A stretch of DNA of 64,000 nt from Nymphaea colorata. Its lineage: Eukaryota > Streptophyta > Magnoliopsida > Nymphaeales > Nymphaeaceae. The position numbers and the translations under genes were made by a program. Location of the stretch: NCBI RefSeq assembly GCF_008831285.2, contig NC_045145.1, positions 6,014,802 to 6,078,801 of the forward strand, read 5' to 3'. The stretch's first letter is position 1, and every line of letters begins with the position of its first letter. This document shows positions 1 through 7,740 of this stretch, piece by piece. The notes beneath the pieces were generated by a model. That model was not told the DNA's origin and did not search any database. It saw only the letters and a list, made by a program, of their open reading frames with translations.

Positions 1-1
1 G

Positions 2-193
2 CTAATCATTATGATGATAAAACTAAACCAAAGGCTTAGCCATCTCGAACGAACCTTAGGAAAAAAACCAGAACCATAGGAAGCAAACCTAGAGGAATTA
101 ACCAAAAGACTAGACAAACTAAACATAGGAAATGGTGGGATCAAACCTACCCCTACCCCCATTCCTAAAAGTATAGCTTTTTCTAGAAGATAA
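2..193 (+). pseudogene. 3' end of a coiled-coil caulimovirid ORF (VAP-like)
   Basis: An open frame enters from the left edge and ends at a TAA at 191-193, with one internal TAG near 89-91. The visible residues include heptad-like Leu/Ile spacing (LNQRLSHLERTLG, then LEELTKRLDKLNIG) followed by a Pro/Thr-rich stretch and a basic tail. Caulimovirid virion-associated proteins (ORF III of caulimoviruses, ORF2 of badnaviruses) have this build: an N-terminal coiled coil and a basic Pro-rich C-terminus that binds the capsid. Its place just upstream of the movement protein fits the badnavirus/tungrovirus order. The stop overlaps the next start codon as TAATG. Identity as VAP is inferred from architecture and position, since only about 63 codons are visible. 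Confidence 0.5.
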
Positions 194-1114
194 TGGCTGT
201 AAGACGTTCTTTTTCTAGTCTCAGTAGAAACCTCAGTGATACTAATGAAATAAGGCGAATAGACAATCTGTTAACTAGAATGATCCGAACCCAGGGTCCT
301 AGCCCTAGAACATTAGAAGAAATAATAGACGTAAACAGAGATTTGGAAATATACAATAATCATCAACTCTCTCTGTTAAACCCTCGAACTTTATATAGGA
401 CAGGATTTTGGAGTATTAACCCACAGTTAGTCAGAATAAGAAGTTTGTGTAACTACTGAACACCAAAACATTGGCATCATTAGTCATGACAGTATTAAAC
501 AATTATTACGAAACCAAAATAGATTTATCCATCTTGGTCTGATAATTATAGGAATTAAGGGCCTAGCCAGAAGAAATCTAGGAACTAAAGTATTAATCAC
601 TTTACTAGATAAGAGATGGGCAAATGATGCTAGGAAAGCCATTATAGCAAGTATGGAAATTGATATGTCTAACAACAAGGGCATATTTTATTGTGCACCT
701 GATTTCTTGCTAAGCATAAGAGACCTTGAACATATTATCATAGGAATTCAAACTAAAGGATATGAAACATTTACGGGAAAAGCTAATTTACTTGTAAATG
801 TCGGATTCTTAGGAAAAGTGACAAATAGTAGTACTACAAAGTACAAAATCGATACTAAGGCTATAATCAAATCTATGACTAGTAAAGGTATTAGGATGAT
901 CAAGCCTATGGCCATTGACCCTGAAGAATTAGAAAGCTTAGATTGGAATATTAGTAAAAATCTAGAAATAAAGACTAATGTCAAAGTTCCTGAAGAAAGT
1001 TTAATGTTTAAAAACCCCAATGGTAGCTATACTGTGAGATTTTTAGACTATAAAGAAAAACAACATAAAGAAGAAATTGAATCTGAAGAATTCCGTAGCC
1101 AGATAGAAGATTAA
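193..1114 (+). pseudogene. Caulimovirid movement protein region, frameshifted
   Basis: The region encodes a 30K-superfamily movement protein, which lines plasmodesmata with tubules for cell-to-cell spread. The first piece (193-459, 88 codons) starts at an ATG overlapping the upstream stop and gives a basic N-terminus. The frame then shifts between about 450 and 488. The conserved core runs from 488 to 1114 in another frame: HLGLIIIGIKGL, RRNLGTKVLITLLDKRW, MEIDMSN, IQTKGYETFTGKANLLVN and the acidic C-terminal part. These match the badnavirus and tungrovirus MP core (GTxxLVxLxDxRW and QTHGYE-like motifs). A second shift near 1100-1114 moves into the coat-protein frame, so the ancestor was probably a MP-CP polyprotein. 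At least two frame breaks make it non-functional. Confidence 0.8.
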
Positions 1115-2679
1115 TAGAAACCCTAGAAAATAATTGTATTCTCCTTCCTAAGGGATTTGACTTATCAGAAGACGATATCCTTAGACTAGAAATAAAATTA
1201 GTAGCAGAAGGAAAAATTCAAGAAGAAGACAACCTATATATAGATCCCACGAGAAATATTAGGATAAATAGACTGGAAGATATGCATATACAGAAACCTA
1301 TAAACATCTCAAAAAATCTTATGGAAATAGATGCTCCAGAATCATCCCTCGTGACCAGTGGAAGATCACCTCAAGACCAACAACAACCTCAACACCAAGC
1401 ACAACCCCAGTCAACGTCACCTGTACTTTCACCTGGACAACCCCCTAGAAGACCTTATGTAGAATATAAAGAAAGAGATACCTATACACCTAAGGGTAAA
1501 AGAATGCCCTTAGAAGCCATAGACAGAAAAGATTTAATAGATGAAGGAAGAATTTTGAACATTAGTGCTCATGATCCGCAATTATTACCCTCAGTAATAG
1601 ACATGTGGACTCAACGAGTTGCTAGGAAATGGGATAGGATGAATCAAGAAATGTGGACAACGGAAGAAATGTACAATTGGGTAGAAAATTTTTTAGGAGA
1701 AACCGCTAGAGCATCTTGGGAAGCATACAAAAGAGAACACCCACAAGACTTACAAAGAGAAATTCTTTTAGGTAAAAACATTTATAACTTTACCAATAAA
1801 ATACAATTACTCTTACTAGGATACCAGCCAAATACAGGGTATGATAAACAACAGCAAGACTCTATTAGAAAACTAGAGCAGCTCCAAATTAAAGACTGGC
1901 GCTATATTAAACCTTTTTTACAAGATTTCTTTTATTATAGTTCCTTAGCAGGCTGTTTTTATAATAAAAAGATAGGAGAAAGCCTATTTCTCAAATTACC
2001 AGACCCCTTGGGTTCTGAAATTCATAAAAAATATAAAGAAAAAGAGATGATGGCCCACCTAGACAACATTAGTATAAGGATTCAATTTATTATTGACGAA
2101 TTAGTAAAGAAATGTACCGAGATAACCATTTCTAAATAATTAAAAGGAGAATATAGTTTTTGCAAACAAATTTATACGCCACAAAGGTATGATAAAGAGC
2201 CTAGACACCCAAAAACCTATAAGACAAGAGATAAAGATAAACGACGGAGATACTACCTTCGTAAATCTAATGCTAGAAAACCCTATCTTGACAAACATAA
2301 ACATGTTAGAAAATATAATACTCAAAGAGATTATAAAAACAAATTAACATGCTTTACTTGCGGCAGTCCTGAACATTTAGCTAGGGACTGTTCAAAAAGG
2401 AAAAATCTCTACAATAAAGTCTCTATTCTAGTCGACTGCGTAAATGAGGATGTATTGGCTTTAGATGAATATATTAGTGATACTGAAAGCATTTATAGTA
2501 TTGTATCCATAGAAGAATCATTCCATGCTCCTAATTCCTCTGATGAAGAACCTTGTAGCTATAGCTGCATGGGACATAACATACTCGAATCAAATAGAAG
2601 AAATGGTGAGGAATTTCAAGAAAAATTTTCTACTTTAACCAACCTACAATATATGTTAGATAACATAGATGATGACTAA
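1099..2679 (+). pseudogene. Caulimovirid coat protein with CCHC zinc knuckle, one in-frame stop
   Basis: This frame is open from 1099 to a terminal TAA at 2677-2679, except for a single TAA at 2137-2139. The N-terminal part is acidic, then Gln/Pro-rich (about 1320-1450). The capsid core (about 1500-2135) carries motifs seen in caulimovirid coat proteins, such as AIDRKDLIDEG, MWTTEEMYNWVENFLGETA and LPDPLGSEIHKKYK. After the stop comes a strongly basic segment rich in Lys, Arg and Tyr (2140-2340) and a CCHC knuckle at 2350-2391 (C-F-T-C...EHLARDC) that binds pregenomic RNA. The C-terminus is acidic, with a DTESIYSI motif common at the CP end in the family. No protease or RT motif follows, and the frame closes cleanly. 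ATG at 1282 lies inside the frame and need not be a true start. Confidence 0.85.
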
Positions 2680-2790
2680 TATTTTTCGATAGCTTTTTGA
2701 GCATCATATAGGATGAGTTTGATCTTCTGTAAGTAGACATTAGCCACGATAGACAAAGTAGAATGCATTCTTTTTAACAACAAAATTTTG

Positions 2791-2796
2791 TTTCAG
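2791..2796 (+). promoter_or_regulatory. Splice-acceptor-like site before the distal ORF
   Basis: A T-rich tract ending TTTTGTTTCAG lies 5 nt before the ATG of the 442-aa ORF (cleavage would fall after 2796). RTBV makes its distal ORF4 from a spliced RNA, so an acceptor in this position would be a sensible expression device. The donor, expected in the leader of the full-length RNA, cannot be assigned because the 5' end of this copy is missing. Confidence 0.5.
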
Positions 2797-2801
2797 GAAA
2801 C

Positions 2802-4130
2802 ATGGCCTCTTCTAGCCAAACCCACCTTGTCCAAATCGACCCAGACCTAGGCCTACCCATATTACCCCCAGATTCCAATCTTACATTTTTGACCTTGCCT
2901 GGTATGAACCTTGACCAAAAAGATCATATTATATTGGACAACCTCTGGCACAATAGGAAAAACCCAACCTTCTCTAAAGTCATTAGCATCCTGGCCACCT
3001 ACCTTAGCATCAAAAACACACAAAACCAAATCACACAAAGCCAACTTAAGCTCTTTCCAGATCCTACCCCTAACCCCGTATTTTTAGAGATAGCCCAACA
3101 GTTAGAGGCTGCTAGTAAAGAGTTAACTCTTTGTAAAGAGACAATAGAGGACCTGGCTGAAAAATTAAAACAGTCAACAGCCGAGGTTGAATTACTGAAA
3201 AAACAATGGGAAAAGGAAATGAAAAAACAATGGGAAGAAAAAAGAGAAAGCTTTCCCCCAGTAATTGATGAAGCGAAAGAGCAAGTCTACAAAATCGTAC
3301 TCCAGAAACAGAAGAAGGAACAAGGACGCATCCAGGATATACTAAGATTTCTTGCAAGAAACCCTGGCCTACGAAAGAAGGGAATGAAATTCTGTTTAGT
3401 CAAATATCAGCAAGAAAGACATATTGATAACTCTTTCTGTGAGTGCAATAAAGGATTTGGGATCGTCCTGGCAAGCATCAATCTCAAGAAATGGACAGAC
3501 ACAGAGATGTTTAATATGCAGGTCTCCTTGAAAAGTTTAGTGGAACAAGGATATGTAAAAAGGATTATCGTAACAGCCGTGGAGCATACTCATATGCTAC
3601 GATTCAATTGGTGTCTGGCCCATATAGTAGAACAAATCTTCATAAACAACTGGGTTACAAAGGGATTTATAAACTTGAACATCAATACAATCCCACCAAC
3701 ATATGATTATCCATGTGATGCTAAATATGAGATAACTATTCAGACACACTCTTTTGCCACCCCTCTGCAAGCCTCCCTACCTCTCGCAGACATACCAGAA
3801 GCAACTACAGATGAGTGGTATGATGAGCTCACAAGATGGAGGGAATTCAAAATGTCCCAACAACTGAAAACATGGCATCACCCACATAACCTCATCTCAG
3901 AAGACAAAAATACTAGGATATACACATCTGACTCTGAACATGTAAAAATGGTGATACCATTCCAAAATCATGTTTGTATGAAACCAGGCTTACGGGAACA
4001 TTTTGCCCAAATTAATGTAGGATGGCAAGTTCATGAAATAGGAGACACAGGCGAAGATGGTGCTGCAACTGTTCTCCACTTCTATCAGCATTCAGATAGC
4101 GAAGGAGAAACTGATCCAACATGGCAGTAG
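2802..4130 (+). CDS. Distal caulimovirid ORF, 442 aa, function unknown (RTBV ORF4 / florendovirus ORF2 position)
   Basis: An uninterrupted 442-codon frame with a good initiation context (AAACATGGC). The N-terminal 80 residues are Pro/Leu-rich. Residues of about 88-140 form a charged coiled coil (Glu/Lys/Gln with regular Leu, for example IEDLAEKLKQSTAEVELLKK). A mixed alpha/beta domain follows with several Cys and His residues (NSFCECNKGFG, VEHTHMLRFNWCLAHI), and the C-terminus is acidic (HSDSEGETDPTWQ). I see no protease, RT, RNase H or viroplasmin signature. Its place, between the coat protein and the promoter, matches ORF4 of tungroviruses and ORF2 of florendoviruses, about 46-50 kDa proteins of unknown or silencing-related role. 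It stayed open while MP and CP decayed, which could be chance or recent insertion. Assignment to those families rests on position and size. Confidence 0.65.
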   Translation: MASSSQTHLVQIDPDLGLPILPPDSNLTFLTLPGMNLDQKDHIILDNLWHNRKNPTFSKVISILATYLSIKNTQNQITQSQLKLFPDPTPNPVFLEIAQQLEAASKELTLCKETIEDLAEKLKQSTAEVELLKKQWEKEMKKQWEEKRESFPPVIDEAKEQVYKIVLQKQKKEQGRIQDILRFLARNPGLRKKGMKFCLVKYQQERHIDNSFCECNKGFGIVLASINLKKWTDTEMFNMQVSLKSLVEQGYVKRIIVTAVEHTHMLRFNWCLAHIVEQIFINNWVTKGFINLNINTIPPTYDYPCDAKYEITIQTHSFATPLQASLPLADIPEATTDEWYDELTRWREFKMSQQLKTWHHPHNLISEDKNTRIYTSDSEHVKMVIPFQNHVCMKPGLREHFAQINVGWQVHEIGDTGEDGAATVLHFYQHSDSEGETDPTWQ

Positions 4131-4212
4131 GCATCCTCTAAAAGAAGTAGGGACGAAGCTGCTGAGTCCTTAACCCTGCAGCCTAACATTTGTCAAGACC
4201 GGTAAAACTTGA

Positions 4213-4435
4213 CCCATGTAAGTCATGGTTAAACTTTCCATGGGTACAGTGCTTCCCATGTAAAACGTAAGCATCATCCGTTTGAGAAGAAACGTGAAAA
4301 ACTTCTCTTTGGGAAAATCCCCCAAGTTAAACATAGGATTTGCGTTGTAGATCATCGCCTCAAAATCTACCCTGGAAAAACCCTCTAGGATAAATATAGG
4401 TTATACGTTTGTAAATTCTCGGCATAAAAATTTAC
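4213..4435 (+). repeat. Run of four short hairpins upstream of the viral promoter
   Basis: Four inverted repeats follow the distal ORF: CCCATG/CATGGG (4213-4218, 4239-4244), AAACG/CGTTT (4263-4267, 4279-4283), GTAGAT/ATCTAC (4347-4352, 4365-4370) and GTAAATT/AATTTAC (4411-4417, 4429-4435). The last two have related loops (TCATCGCCTCAA, CTCGGCATAAA) and related flanks, so they look like duplicated units about 64 bp apart. They sit in the region that would be viral 3' non-coding or upstream promoter sequence. Confidence 0.5.
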
Positions 4436-4585
4436 CCTGTGACGTACCCCACAGGATAAGCTCTGGGTCACATCCTGAAGCAAATTGTGTTGAGGCGCTT
4501 CTAGAAGATCGTTGTAGTTGCCGACCTTCTTTATGTAAATAAAGCAACGTTGTGTGAATAAAGACGAAGGAATAACAAAAAAGTG

Positions 4586-4672
4586 AACACGTGGCATCCT
4601 CATTGAAGAAAAGACGAAGCGGCTACTGTAGCAGTTACTATAGCACTTTGGCGGACACTGTAGCACTTTTTT
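4586..4672 (+). promoter_or_regulatory. Enhancer-like part of the viral promoter (G-box and TGTAGCA repeats)
   Basis: A G-box (ACACGTGGC, about 4588-4596) is followed by three related copies of CTGTAGCA / CTATAGCACTTT between about 4623 and 4672. Plant pararetrovirus promoters of the 35S type carry bZIP-binding enhancer elements some 100-250 bp before the TATA box, and this block is about 160-245 bp upstream of it. The repeats are seen; their activity is inferred. Confidence 0.45.
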
Positions 4673-4832
4673 GCTTTTTGGACACGTTCGACTGCCACCT
4701 CATCCAGCACACGACATCTGTCCACCTTCAAGTTCCTTCAAATGTAACTACCTTTGTTTGTTTGTGTTTAGCTTGTTCGGGAAGGAATCCTATTCCTTTT
4801 CCATATTGTAATTTGTTTTGAAGTCCGGTGCC

Positions 4833-4840
4833 TATAAAAG
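4833..4840 (+). promoter_or_regulatory. TATA box of a 35S-type pararetrovirus promoter
   Basis: TATAAAAG is followed about 30 nt later by a pyrimidine-rich stretch that would hold the cap site (near 4865). It lies downstream of all viral ORFs, as for the pregenomic RNA promoter of caulimovirids. A long C/T-rich tract (about 4920-4980) follows the presumed start. Confidence 0.6.
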
Positions 4841-4977
4841 CACTTCCCCAGCATCTGTAAGAAGTATCCTCTTCCATCCACACATCCCCCGACACACCAT
4901 CTACCTCCGAGCACTTGCTTCTGAGTGCTTGAGTCCCTCTCCCTTCCTCACTCCCTTTCCTCTTCTTCTCCTCTCCC

Positions 4978-5008
4978 ATGCTGTTGTAAAAAGTGAACCG
5001 GCGCTTTT
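4978..5008 (+). promoter_or_regulatory. Short uORF followed by a hairpin (shunt-like leader element)
   Basis: The first ATG after the presumed cap site opens a three-codon ORF (4978-4989). Its stop directly abuts a stem AAAAGTG/CGCTTTT (4989-4995 with 5002-5008). A very short ORF ending just before a stem is the arrangement that triggers ribosome shunting in CaMV and RTBV leaders. Other tiny ORFs follow, for example 5065-5076. Function is inferred from arrangement only. Confidence 0.45.
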
Positions 5009-5297
5009 CGTCTGTAAATCCGGCCCCTCTTTATAATTGGTATAAAAAAAAAAAAAGGAGTGTAATGGCTGGCTAGTCTCATCCATAACCTGGATAGGAA
5101 TGTGGCGAAGCTGGAGACGCCAGCTGAATAGTGGCTGAATGAAGATGATTGAGTAGGAAGCGTCTGTTGCAGATTGACTCAGGCTGGGGGCGAGCTGAGT
5201 ATCCGACTTGTTGAAGGCGTGCCAAGGCTGGGTACCTAGTTTGCTGAAGGTGTCCGAGCTTGGAAGCTGCAAGTAGTTAGAGGTTGATATCCCGAGT

Positions 5298-5450
5298 ATG
5301 AAGGAGCTGCTGCTGGAGTTGCGGCAGCAGCAGCAGCTGATCAGGGAGCTGCTTGCTAGACTTGGTTTCTGCTTGACACAGGCTGAGGGAGCTCAGCCAA
5401 AGACACTAACTGATGAGCGGCAGCAGCTGGAACCATACGAAGATGCCTAG
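5298..5450 (+). CDS. Leader small ORF, 50 aa, Gln/Leu-rich
   Basis: ATG at 5298 opens 50 codons ending in TAG at 5448-5450. The peptide starts MKELLLELRQQQQLIRELLA and continues with further Gln, Leu and Glu, so it can form a short amphipathic helix or coiled coil. It sits in the viral leader and could be a leader sORF or the N-terminus of a first viral ORF whose remainder is lost. The CAG/CTG richness could also produce such a frame by chance. Confidence 0.3.
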   Translation: MKELLLELRQQQQLIRELLARLGFCLTQAEGAQPKTLTDERQQLEPYEDA

Positions 5451-5668
5451 CTAAGGACAGGGGGAGTGGCTGGAGGTGAGTTGCTGATGCTGTTGAAGAC
5501 GTAGCTGACTTGAGTTGTTGCAGAAGAGGCCGACTGCAAGCAAACTTGAAGGTTTGCTGTAGAAGACACCTATAGAAGAAAGATCACCCAAGTTTTCCAG
5601 GCTCCTCTTGAGCTGTTTCTGAAGATTTTTACAAGGCTTTCTGCTGAGCATTGATATGCTCCTTGGGA

Positions 5669-6720
5669 ACTTGGTCCCTTCAGCTTAGGGACCAAGTAAA
5701 TTTGTTGAGGGAATCATTTCTCTCAACTAAAAACCATTGTGAGGGAGGCTGCACCCAGCTGTGTTGTGCCTCTCTCAATGATCCATCATAATCCTTCTTT
5801 TAAATTTTGACAGCTAGCAACGTAGTTAGCATTAATTTTTGTTTTTGTTTTTTTTTTTTTTTTGACAAAAGAAGAGAAAGGAGCTCACACCCTCTAGAGG
5901 CTGCCCTTCCATTCAGTCTTAGGAAGTAGATCAGCTTTCTGGAGCTTATCTACTTATTTGGATGTTTTTAAAAGGTTTTTGAGTTAAGGGAGGGCACGCC
6001 CAAAGGGCTGCTCCCTAACATGCCTCTCTTCGAAAATCAGTCAGCTCTAGTTGAACTGGCTTTCTTTTAATTTCAGACTCATTTCAAAAGTGTCATTTCT
6101 GTTTTTCTTTTTGGAAACCCAGCTAACTCAATCAAGTTTTCTTTGGCTTTTAGTTGAGATCATTCAATAGCATTCTCAAGGGAGAGCACACCCAAATGGA
6201 GTGCTGTTTAATTAGGTTTTGAAAATAGATCAGCTTTAACTAAGCAGATCTTGCTTTTAATTTCCAATCTTTCAAGATGACTTGAAAAATAAAAGAGAGC
6301 ACGCCTAAATGGTGTGCTATAATTTTTTTTTATATAACATACCGTCATTAATGAAGCTGGTTTAAAAAATCATTTAGAATGGTTTCAAAAGAGGGCTGCA
6401 CGAAAACTGAGCTGCTCCCTTAACTAAGCTGGTCTTGGAATTTTAATAATTTTCAAAATGATTTTGAAAAGGGAATGAATAGAGTTACGCCCAAGTGTGC
6501 CAATCTTTTACTTAAATTGTGAAGACCATGTCAACTTAGATTGAATCGGTTTTAGAGCTCAACGAAATCATTCAATGATTTTGAAGAGAAGCAAGACAGA
6601 GGCACGACCAAAGTGTCGTTGCTTTCTCCTAAATTGCTTTGGCTCTTAACTAAAATAATTTAAAATGATTCTAAAATAAAAGAAGAGAGAGAGATACGCC
6701 CTAGTGAGGCTTTCTCTCTA
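5669..6720 (+). repeat. Tandem series of about ten hairpin-forming units
   Basis: The block opens with a perfect 10-bp stem, ACTTGGTCCC/GGGACCAAGT (5669-5678 with 5688-5697), then TTGAG/CTCAA (5704-5726). Nine related imperfect palindromes follow, centred near 5758, 5890, 6003, 6195, 6308, 6406, 6496, 6611 and 6702. Clear examples are GGGAGGGCACGCCC/GGGCTGCTCCC at 5988-6015 and AGCACGCC/GGTGTGCT at 6298-6318. Spacing is about 90-130 bp, with one double gap. The spacers share CAGCTT..AACTAAGC..TCTTG and TTTCAAAATGATTTTGAAAA-like sequence. No coding frame is shared between units. It abuts the pararetrovirus leader. I do not recognise it as a named repeat family. Confidence 0.7.
5846..5863 (+). 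repeat. Poly(T) tract
   Basis: A run of about 17 T lies between the first and second hairpin units of the array. It is simple sequence, with no sign of a target-site duplication that would mark a retroposed tail. Confidence 0.7.
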
Positions 6721-7653
6721 ATTGGGTTGGCCTCATTTTTAGGTGGAAACCTTTTTGGGAAGAAAGAATTAATTTTAACTTCTGTTTAATCATTTTCTAG
6801 TTGGAATTTATCCTATTAATAAAATTCTAAGTTCCACCTTTGAATTTTTTGATTAATTGAATTGGATGACATGACAAGAGAGTAGAATTTAAAATTTTGA
6901 AACTCATTGGACCAACCTAGCCATATCCATGAGCTAAGTGAGTCTAGGCTCAGTCAAAGCCCATCATGGCTTTGACTAGACCATCGATTTATTAACTTTC
7001 ATTCTAGAACATTTTTTATCTAATCCTAGTTTGAATCATATTTTCGTATTTCATCAAATTTTAACACTCTTTCGGCGAACATGCACCAAATTGATTGACT
7101 TTTTACTGCATTGATTGACTTTTACTGAACAATTCAATTACTCAGTAATGCAAGTTCTTTCAACTTATTTAAGTTAGATTATAAGATCATACACTCTAGA
7201 TTGCATAAACTGACTTGAGACAACTTTGAATTTAAGTCTCTGTCATCCGGAATTGACTTTGAGCATTTTGGTCCGAAATCCCAATAATGGGGAAATTGGA
7301 TAAGTTGAATTTTTAACTTAGTTTAGATTGGGATTTCAAGTCCAAATTGAAATTGAATTTTGCATTCTAGACTTAGCTCCTTTGCTTTCATCTAGATTGG
7401 TTTTAGAGCTATATTGTAGCCTAGGCCATACTTTTGAATCAAGATAAACCTTAGTAAGCCCAAGCTTCGTTTGACTGACCCTAGCTCAGCTTATAGAAGG
7501 TCATCAAGGGTAGGTCTCGAGCCTAGGTGAGATTAGCCCAAGGTATACCATGATCCAAGTGATTTAGGTGAAATCCAGTTGAACCTACTCAGGGTCTGTA
7601 ACCCGAGCCAGACCAAATGCTGGTTTGAGACTCAAGTTTGAACCCCATCTGTA
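6721..7653. other. AT-rich non-coding stretch
   Basis: No open frame of note and no recognisable element. The sequence is AT-rich, with several lines of degenerate TTGAATTTT-like text. Confidence 0.5.
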
Positions 7654-7740
7654 CAGGGGCGGAGGGAAGGGGAGGCATGGGCCCCGGCCCCTCATGAAAA
7701 ATTTTTGGCTCTACCCCCACATCATTACCTGATTTAGGGC
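7654..7740 (+). mobile_element. hAT-like terminal sequence (single end)
   Basis: CAGGGGCGGAGGGAAGGGG followed by CATGGGCCCCGGCCCCTC is a G/C-rich block in AT-rich surroundings. Plant hAT elements often begin CAGGGGCGGA followed by a G-run and CCATGGCCCC-like text. I found no matching inverted end nearby, so this is either a truncated element or one whose other end has decayed. Confidence 0.4.

Larger units (their letters stand above)
1..5700 (+). mobile_element. Endogenous pararetrovirus (Caulimoviridae), partial, no polymerase
   Basis: The left 5.7 kb reads as an integrated caulimovirid, cut by the window edge on the left. In order it has the tail of a coiled-coil ORF, a movement-protein region, a coat protein with CCHC zinc knuckle, a distal 442-aa ORF, a TATA promoter and a leader rich in short upstream ORFs. 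This order matches members with a MP-CP polyprotein and a distal ORF before the promoter (tungrovirus ORF4, florendovirus ORF2). Protease, reverse transcriptase and RNase H are not present between coat protein and distal ORF. Frameshifts and stops in MP and CP mark it as an inactive fossil. I see no TGGTATCAGAGC primer site in or near the leader. The genus is inferred, not shown. The right boundary near 5700 is where the leader-like sequence gives way to a hairpin repeat array. Confidence 0.8.

Noticed and set aside
2802-4130. The 442-aa viral ORF as a transactivator/viroplasmin (caulimovirus ORF VI)
   Set aside because: Position alone would allow it, but I see no viroplasmin-type RNase H-like motif; tungrovirus ORF4 or florendovirus ORF2 fits size and layout better.
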